Shown one piece after another: positions 57,869-64,000 of a stretch of 64,000 nt of DNA (position 1 is its first letter; each line of letters opens with the position of its first letter). The DNA lies in assembly GCA_014218235.1 (NCBI GenBank), contig CM024761.1:86987968-87051967 (forward strand), written 5' to 3'. This DNA comes from Colocasia esculenta. Taxonomy: Eukaryota > Streptophyta > Magnoliopsida > Alismatales > Araceae. Made by a program: the position numbers and the translations under genes. Under the pieces are notes generated by a model. That model was not told where the DNA came from, did no database searches, and saw only the letters and a list, made by a program, of their open reading frames with translations.

Positions 57869-60695
57869 TGTCACGTCCCGTCATTTAATATATCTATAAA
57901 TGTCGGAACGTGAGCGAACGAGAAATCAAGAGTAAAATTGAATTAATTGAACAGTAAATTTGCTCAGAGGCTTCACTAAATAAAAAATATTATTCACCAT
58001 TCAATAGGTGTTACATGGTTCTTGATTTACATTGTAAAAATAAAATGCCACCATGGTTGGTCTCTCCACACACAAGTCCCGAAGTCCCGCCTTGTAAAAT
58101 TGTAGATTACCTGAAAAAGTGGAATTTAATGAGCTAACTAGCCCAGTAGAATTCAATTCCTTGAAATAGAAAGGATTCAAACGTATAATCTCAAGATAAG
58201 ATCATATGTATAGCTAGCACTAAGTGTTCAAGAAATTGGACAAATGAGCCAAATTGATATCACGTATTGAACAAGAATAGTTTAGAAGCAAGATCAATAA
58301 CTCAGGATGATATTTGAATTCAGAGTCAGACACATTTCCACACACACAAGCATGATATGATGACTAATCAATCACGAACTGATGCATGCCAACATCCACG
58401 ATATCCACATCGCCCCCGCGCGGCCACTGACGAATTCGGGCGCTCCCCGCAGGACTGAACCAGCCCTTTATTTGCCAGGCATATTTCTCGAATGAGTCCC
58501 AAAGACTCACAACTCGTCATCATCACACACTCATTTTTATAATGAATCAAGGATACACAAGGGTTCATTCAAAGTTTACACACAAGAGTAAAGGAACTTT
58601 GTTTCCTTACTGATTTCAAAAATTGATAGTCCTTCGAGGTCAATTTGTTCGGAACTTTGGAGAAATAATTCATGATAAAAAGAAAGGTACATGACTTATT
58701 TTAGTAGGTGTTTAGGTAGTAAAAACCACAAGATATAGGTGGACTATTAGGTGGCACAATTGGGTAAGATTGGCATCAAAGAATGGAGCAAAACAGGTGC
58801 TGGAAACATGGCACTATCAGTACCTGTCGACAGGCACAAGCTTCCTATCGACAGGGGCTAGTTTCCAGAAACAAAACTTCAGTTCTGTATGCATCTGTCG
58901 ACAGCAAGCTATGGGCCTGTCGACAGCAACATACAGTGGTGATTTCAGGGTTCTGAAAATAGGTTCCTGTCGACAGCAAGAAGCTCGTCTGTCGACAGAT
59001 TCAGTGTGAACTTTCAGAAATTGCTCCAAACCAACTAGAAATGGTATTAACAAACTCTTCTACCATTCCTAACATGATTAGGACTTGGAACAAGTATGAT
59101 TTCAGGTTTATAGCTCAATGTAACATGACAAGAAAATGGAAGAAGATCATGGAATATAAATCACATGGATGTTTAGCAAGATGTTAGTCTTAATGAAAAT
59201 TGAATGGAAAAGCATTTCTCTCAGAACTCTCTTCTCATTCTCCATTAATCACTTATCAAGTACACTTACTTGAGACATCCATGGCCTCTCAATGAATCAA
59301 TCTCACAAAGAAGAAAGAACTGTTTTGGTTCTGTCTACACTACACCATGGAACCGATAGGATTTCAGATTTTAAACAAGTTGAGGGAATGAAAAAGGAGT
59401 AATGTGTAACTTCCCATGGCTTAAGGACTAACTAAATATGAGGAAAGGTTTGTTTTCTACCATGGACAACCTCTCTAAGCTTTGGACAATAGCATGAGTT
59501 CTTCAGATTTGAAAATCACCTAACTTATTAGATTTGAAAATAGCATGCTAAGGCACCACATACCATTAACCAGCAATTCAAGGAGGAATAACAGGGGAAC
59601 GAAGAAAGGTTAGGAAGAGAATCCTCCCATGATTATACTTCCTGAACTAAAGAATGACAGACACATGATAAGGATCACTTTAAACAATCAATCCAAGAGT
59701 GGAAAGGAAGAGGATTAGGAATTGAATCCTACCTTTTCTGGGTAGAGTAAGTTTCTCTTCAATATAAAAACCCACAAAATTGGAGGAAGGAGTGAAAAGC
59801 TTGCAATGTAAGGTAGCTTTAACAGATGTACTGTTGCACTGGAGAAGTGAGGGTCCTTCGCAGGCCAAGTAGCAGCAACACACAACAAGAATTCCAGCCG
59901 TAACTTGTGCCAAAACAGGAGACAAGAGAAACAATAGCCCCAGCTACTAATCTAACTCAAGAACCTTGCACACACAGTAGCAGCATAACGGGAGAAAGGT
60001 GGAAAGATGGTTACGCAGCAGGTTGGGGGATATTTATAACCCCAAAGATTTCCATGCACAACGACAGGTCGATGGCTAATGTGTCATGGTAAGAATCTTT
60101 TAACCCTTTCCTTAACACGTAGCTCATGCAACCATCACCTTGGTTACACGCAAGTAATGGTGATGATAGCCTAATCCTTGGTGCAGTGGCTCTTTATGAG
60201 CCTTACACGTATGCCACTAAAATTCCAGAAAAATGGTTACCGTAATTGGCCCTTAAATCAACTGGCCCAATGATTCCTATGTAAACCTATCCAAATGGTG
60301 TCCATTTGTGTTCAAATTTCCACCATATACTATTGTGATAGTTTTACAAATTATGGTTATTAATTTTTAGATTTTATTTTACACTGGGTGAAAATTCACC
60401 CGAAAAATAGTCGCGTCGACTTATCCTCGAAGTCCGTATGTCGAAAAATTCAGAGATTTATATGTCTGAGATGTCCACATTATTCTAGAAATTATGATGT
60501 TCTCATATTTTTATTTCGTTGTCGTTTTCCGGTGTCGCCCTGTGGGAGCACGTACCTTGTGTACGACACTAGGGTAACGTATGTTAACATTAATTAAATC
60601 CAAATTCTAATTATTTAAATTTAATGACAATACTAATATATAATAACCACATTATTAATATTTTCTTAACACTTTAAAATTTTTGGGGTGTTACA
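57869..60695 (-). repeat. 5' LTR of Y2 (right)
   Basis: Near-identical to 51827-54658. It has a minus-strand TATA (TTATAAATAT) at 60030-60039 and the motif cluster at 58820-59005. The leader from this TATA to the primer site would be about 2.1 kb. Confidence 0.93.
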
Positions 60696-61256
60696 GCAAG
60701 AGCAGGTCTGTAAACACCTTTGGGCCTGATCAGATTGTAAGCAGACTTAGTTGTGAAGGAACCATTATCAGAGGCCGCCCATATGCATTTGTCATCTTCA
60801 GTAGAAAGGTCCAACCCTTCCATAAGATAGTGAGGAATACTCGATCTGAGTGGGTGAGAGATGTCAGAAGCCACATCGCTCAAAGAGGCGTCCACTACCA
60901 TGTTGTTCACCTGGATGATGTCCCCGAGAGGTGTGTCTCCAATCCAAATATCATGGAGGATTCTAATTTTCTTGCCATTTCCATGAACCCATCTGGTATT
61001 TCCTTTGAGAACTTCCATAGCCTTCATATAGATCACCTTGGGAATGCCCGGGATACTATTTATGTTATGAAAGGAATACCTCCTTCTAGCATAGGCGCCC
61101 CACATGGAAGAACTTTGAGTTAAGCTCCACAATTGCTTAATAGCCAAGGTAATTTGAACGTGCCACAAGCTGCGGACTCCCAAACCTCCTTCAGTTAAAG
61201 GTTTTTGGACCGATGGCCAAGCTACCCAGTGTCTTCGCTAAGACCCATTTGCACCA
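60696..61256 (-). mobile_element. LINE 2, upstream part (minus strand)
   Basis: The minus-strand frame gives GVRSLWHVQITLAIKQLWSL, GNTRWVHGNGKKIRILHDIW and GSFTTKSAYNLIRPKGVYRP. It corresponds to residues just before the zf-RVT domain of LINE 1 (GGLNFRNLDTLQVALEAKKL, DGSSVDFFMDIW, NGIFSVKSAYHLLTYHGVSR). It joins LINE 2 at 51826 in frame once Y2 and one GCAAG are removed. On its 5' side it is cut by X4 at 61257. Confidence 0.88.
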
Positions 61257-62274
61257 TGTGAAACCCTGAATTTTTTCGTCATTTTATATTGAACATGCGA
61301 TATTTACATGTCATAAATATAGTGTACGTATTAAAATTTTCGCATACTATAACTACAAAATGTTCATGTGCATATGTGTGTATGTATATTATTTTCGTGA
61401 ATATATGAAATTAGCCAATTTTGTATATAAGGTATTTATTTAAATATTATGCATGATATATTAAAGTAATGTTACACATATAATGTGAAGTGACATCATG
61501 CAACTTGTAAGCATATATGATTTTACTTCTGTACATGTATTATAATTAAATTTATATATTATCTAATGGTTGAGATGCATATTGTGTTTAATTATTCCAT
61601 GCATATTATATGTAGCTATGATGCGTATATATGTGCACATACATATTAATCTTGTTCGAACTATATATCTATTTCTAAGCATGATAAATTGTTATGATGT
61701 GCGAACAATAATGTGAATCGTGTATGTATCTAAACGATGTAGGCATGTATATACATATATGTATATCCTTATGTATGTTATAAGTATGATTACTCATGAG
61801 TATACGCATGTATACATATATCTATACGTCCATCCTGTGCAAATGATAATTGTTGATTATTAGCATGCTAAATTGTTTATAGTGTATATGGTACTTAAAT
61901 AATACAGTGCATGTAAAATATATCAAAATATTATAAGCAAGCTATATTTATGTAAATTCATGCATGTTGTACTAAATTATACTTTGTACGCGTATAGATG
62001 TATAAATCTAATGTTGTACATATGATATTTACTTATTGCAATAACCATTGACTTGATTATGACATGTATGATATCTAGATAATAGAGTGTGTATTACATT
62101 TATATATATATATTCGTGCATAATACATGCAACTATGGTGCATATGTATACATATGTATGTCACTTCGTGCATGTTATCTTTAATTGAGATTAGTGCAAG
62201 TTATAAATATAAATAATGTGTAATGCATGTATTTTATGTGGTAAGGATATATTTATGCATTTATTTTGGGGTTT

Positions 62275-62460
62275 GGCAGGGTCTTGACTGCACTGTGCAG
62301 TTGGCGGCCAAGACCTGGACGCCAGTGTGGTTGGCGTCCACATCCGTGGACGCCAACCCACAGTGGGCGGCCACCCTCTGGATGCCAACCCCCTGTTGGC
62401 GGCCAGCCCCTTGACGTCAACTGTGCAGTTGACTACAACCGATGTTGACGTCAATATCAT
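62275..62460. repeat. TTGRCGYCAA-type motif cluster in X4
   Basis: TTGGCGGCCAA, TTGGCGTCCA, TGGACGCCAA and two TTGACGTCAA occur among about ten related sites in 185 bases. X2 has the same type at 24190-24275 (GGCGTCCA, TGGACGCCA). X1 (35270-35330) and X3 (45655-45745) have more decayed forms. Confidence 0.85.
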
Positions 62461-63769
62461 CCTGCGTAACGGTTCCAGATTTGTTAATGCTCGCTTTATG
62501 GCCGGTTCCAGTTTAGGAAACCCTTCCTAAACCTTGGGTAACCTACCCCAGTGCGTACCCAACCTATCCAACTTTATAAAAACCCATTTTCTGGCCGCAC
62601 AAAGCCCTTTAGGTCATTGGGAAACCCTAGTATTTTCTGTGAGAAACGTTGGACTTCCCAAGCTCTGATCCGGCGACTGGAGGATTTTCTGGGAGATCTA
62701 CGATGACTGAATCGTAGTCTAACTATTAAGGAGGCATCCCCAACCCCGAGGAACGATCTACACCGACGGGAGAACAAGATTCAAGGAGTTTTTGAGCACC
62801 CTCTTGCTTTGGCCGAGGAGAGCTTCAACAACAAGATTTGATATTCTAGGATTTTATTAGAGGCAAGTAACCTATGTACATCATCCTTATACATGTCCCC
62901 AAGGTCCTAGAATTTTTACGGATTTTTCTCGAGTCCTGGACCCTCCAATTTCCCCATACATGTGAGTGTGACTGTGCAGATTGTTGTCTGGAAGTTGACG
63001 GCAACATCCCCTACCGTCAAGTTCATCAGTTGACGGCAAGAGATGTTGCAGTTAACCCAGTTGGCGGCCAGGACTGTGCAGTTAAGTTCTTAAGTGTTCT
63101 GAAAATTGTTGTTTAATATATTTAAATAATTTTTTAGTATGTTTTCTTGCTGAAATTTTTATGAGGGGTCAAGGGTGATTAGTAGGTCATGTCATGAGGT
63201 TTTCGTAAATTTTCATGAAATTTTTAATTATTAAAATTCTGGAGATTTAGTTATGACCATAAGATAAGCATGTTTAATCTGTGTAAATAGGATATTTATG
63301 AGTTCGGGTTTGGTGAATTTTATGTAATGATATGGTTATTGTATGAATGTATTGACACCGTCATATTAGTCTATTTTACTGAAATTTTTGTTTAATAAAA
63401 ATTAGTGATAAATGCACATGTACAGTGATTTAATTGTTATAAATATGTTTCTATTCGGAAAATTTTGAAAAAATGAGAATGTGTTCTGTTTACTTTCCTT
63501 AATGTGTGATAAAAAGTTCGTGAAATTCTGAGGACAGTAGGTATTTTCATGGTTTTAAATGTTAAAATAGCCATGTTAAGCATGTTAGAGTTAATCATGG
63601 GTAAAGCATAGGTTAGCAGCATGTTAATGCCTTATTTTGAGTGACTTATCACTGTTAAACAGCAATGTGAATTTCTGTAAATGGAAATGGGATGAAAAAT
63701 ATGTGTATGAGCATGAGTAAAAGGTGATAAGAATGATAAAGTGATTAATGAAATATTTAGCCATGTATG

Positions 63770-63970
63770 ACATTGCTACCATAGGGGTCTGAGAGTTGTA
63801 CCATAGAAAAGTCCCTATGGAAGGCTCAACGTTATGAGATAAATCCAAAGGGCATTAGGATAAAATCCTGGAGGTGGACAAGTACCGCTGGTTAGGGTGG
63901 AGAGGGCTTCCTCCGATTCTGCGCAGTTACCTAGATTTGCCACCGCATTGCCTAGGTGACAAATATGTGA
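63770..63970 (+). repeat. Conserved module of family X LTRs (copy in X4)
   Basis: It contains GGGCATTAGGATRAAATCC, TGGAGGTGGACAAGTACC and TGGTTAGGGTGGAGA, then CTGCGCAGT and TTGCCTAGGTGA. The same order occurs in X2 (25800-25995), X1 (complement of 33650-33850) and X3 (complement of 44730-44940). It is clearly better conserved than the low-complexity DNA on either side. No coding frame is shared. An LTR regulatory or RNA-structure role is an inference. Confidence 0.8.
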
Positions 63971-64000
63971 AAGTGAGTTATAAGTGCTAAGTGATAAGCG

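Larger units (their letters stand above)
51827..60695 (-). mobile_element. Y2: complete non-autonomous LTR retrotransposon of family Y
   Basis: The LTRs are 51827-54658 (2832 bases) and 57869-60695 (2827 bases), both TGTCACG...TTACA on the plus strand. Perfect 5-base target duplications GCAAG lie at 51822-51826 and 60696-60700. The primer site beside the right LTR shows that the element runs on the minus strand. The interior (54659-57868, 3.2 kb) encodes only a zinc-knuckle gag part. The first 190 bases of the two LTRs differ at about seven positions by eye, so the element is younger than element A. It needed enzymes from another element, for which a relative of Y1 is an obvious candidate by LTR similarity. 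Confidence 0.95.
61257..64000 (+). mobile_element. X4: LTR of family X, right end outside the window
   Basis: It begins TGTGAAACCC at 61257, inside LINE 2. The expected target copy would be CACCA (61252-61256), and its partner is beyond the window. Landmarks shared with X2 are the CpG motif cluster (62275-62460), a TATA CTTTATAAAAA (62572-62582), an AGGAGAGCTTC-type block near 62817, and the conserved module (63770-63970). At least 2744 bases are present. Whether an interior follows cannot be seen. The first kilobase is AT-rich with many TATATGTA-like runs. Confidence 0.85.

Noticed and set aside
61257..62270. TATATGTA-rich start of X4 as a satellite or matrix-attachment region
   Set aside because: The words are not in a regular unit and the stretch is simply the AT-rich first part of an LTR.

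Overview
The window is nuclear DNA of a plant, very probably a flowering plant with a large genome. It is almost wholly transposable elements inserted into one another. I see no intact host gene, no rRNA or tRNA gene and no bacterial-type feature. The plant assignment rests on the families present: Ty3 chromovirus-type and Tat-type LTR retrotransposons with tRNA-iMet or GGCGCC-type primer sites, a Ty1/copia gag, L1-type LINEs with zf-RVT and RNase H, CACTA/EnSpm DNA transposons with DUF4216, Ulp1 and Transposase_24, and plant mobile domain (PMD) sequences. The species cannot be named from this. Family letters below (Z, A, X, Y, W) are my own labels.

Layout. 1-1439 is a long LTR (Z1). 1435-2061 plus 11041-11120 is a minus-strand PMD gene fragment split by a complete but dead Ty3 element (A, 2062-11040, two 2062-base LTRs). 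A second decayed PMD copy lies at 12235-13450 (minus). 15217-18730 is a second Z-type LTR (Z2) split by a 5'-truncated LINE (16285-18449). 18790-31976 is a CACTA element carrying DUF4216, Ulp1-protease and Transposase_24 exons. It is split by a gag-only copia element (22607-31055), whose left LTR is split by a solo LTR of family X (X2, 23942-27022). 32001-35911 is a Tat-like LTR and gag remnant split by X1. 35912-37690 is a degraded Y-family LTR (Y3). 37700-40313 holds AT-rich W repeats. 40314 is the left end of another CACTA element.

From 43848 to the right edge the nesting is deepest. X3 is interrupted by Y1 (LTR 46195-48937, minus-strand integrase 48938-50621). Y1 is interrupted by a minus-strand LINE (50622-51826 and 60696-61256). 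That LINE is interrupted by Y2, a complete LTR element that lacks pol (51827-60695), and by X4 (61257 to the edge).

How the parts relate. The autonomous-type genes (element A, Y1) are decayed, and many of their stop codons look like C:G to T:A changes. The two best-preserved elements, Y2 and the copia element, code only for parts of Gag and would have needed proteins from elsewhere. The most unusual feature is shared by unrelated LTR families: each carries a cluster of its own short, self-complementary motif centred on CpG (ATCGAT, CTGTCGACAG, TTGACGTCAA, TCGCGA types), repeated at irregular short spacing. Damaged copies of these motifs mostly show TG or CA in place of CG.
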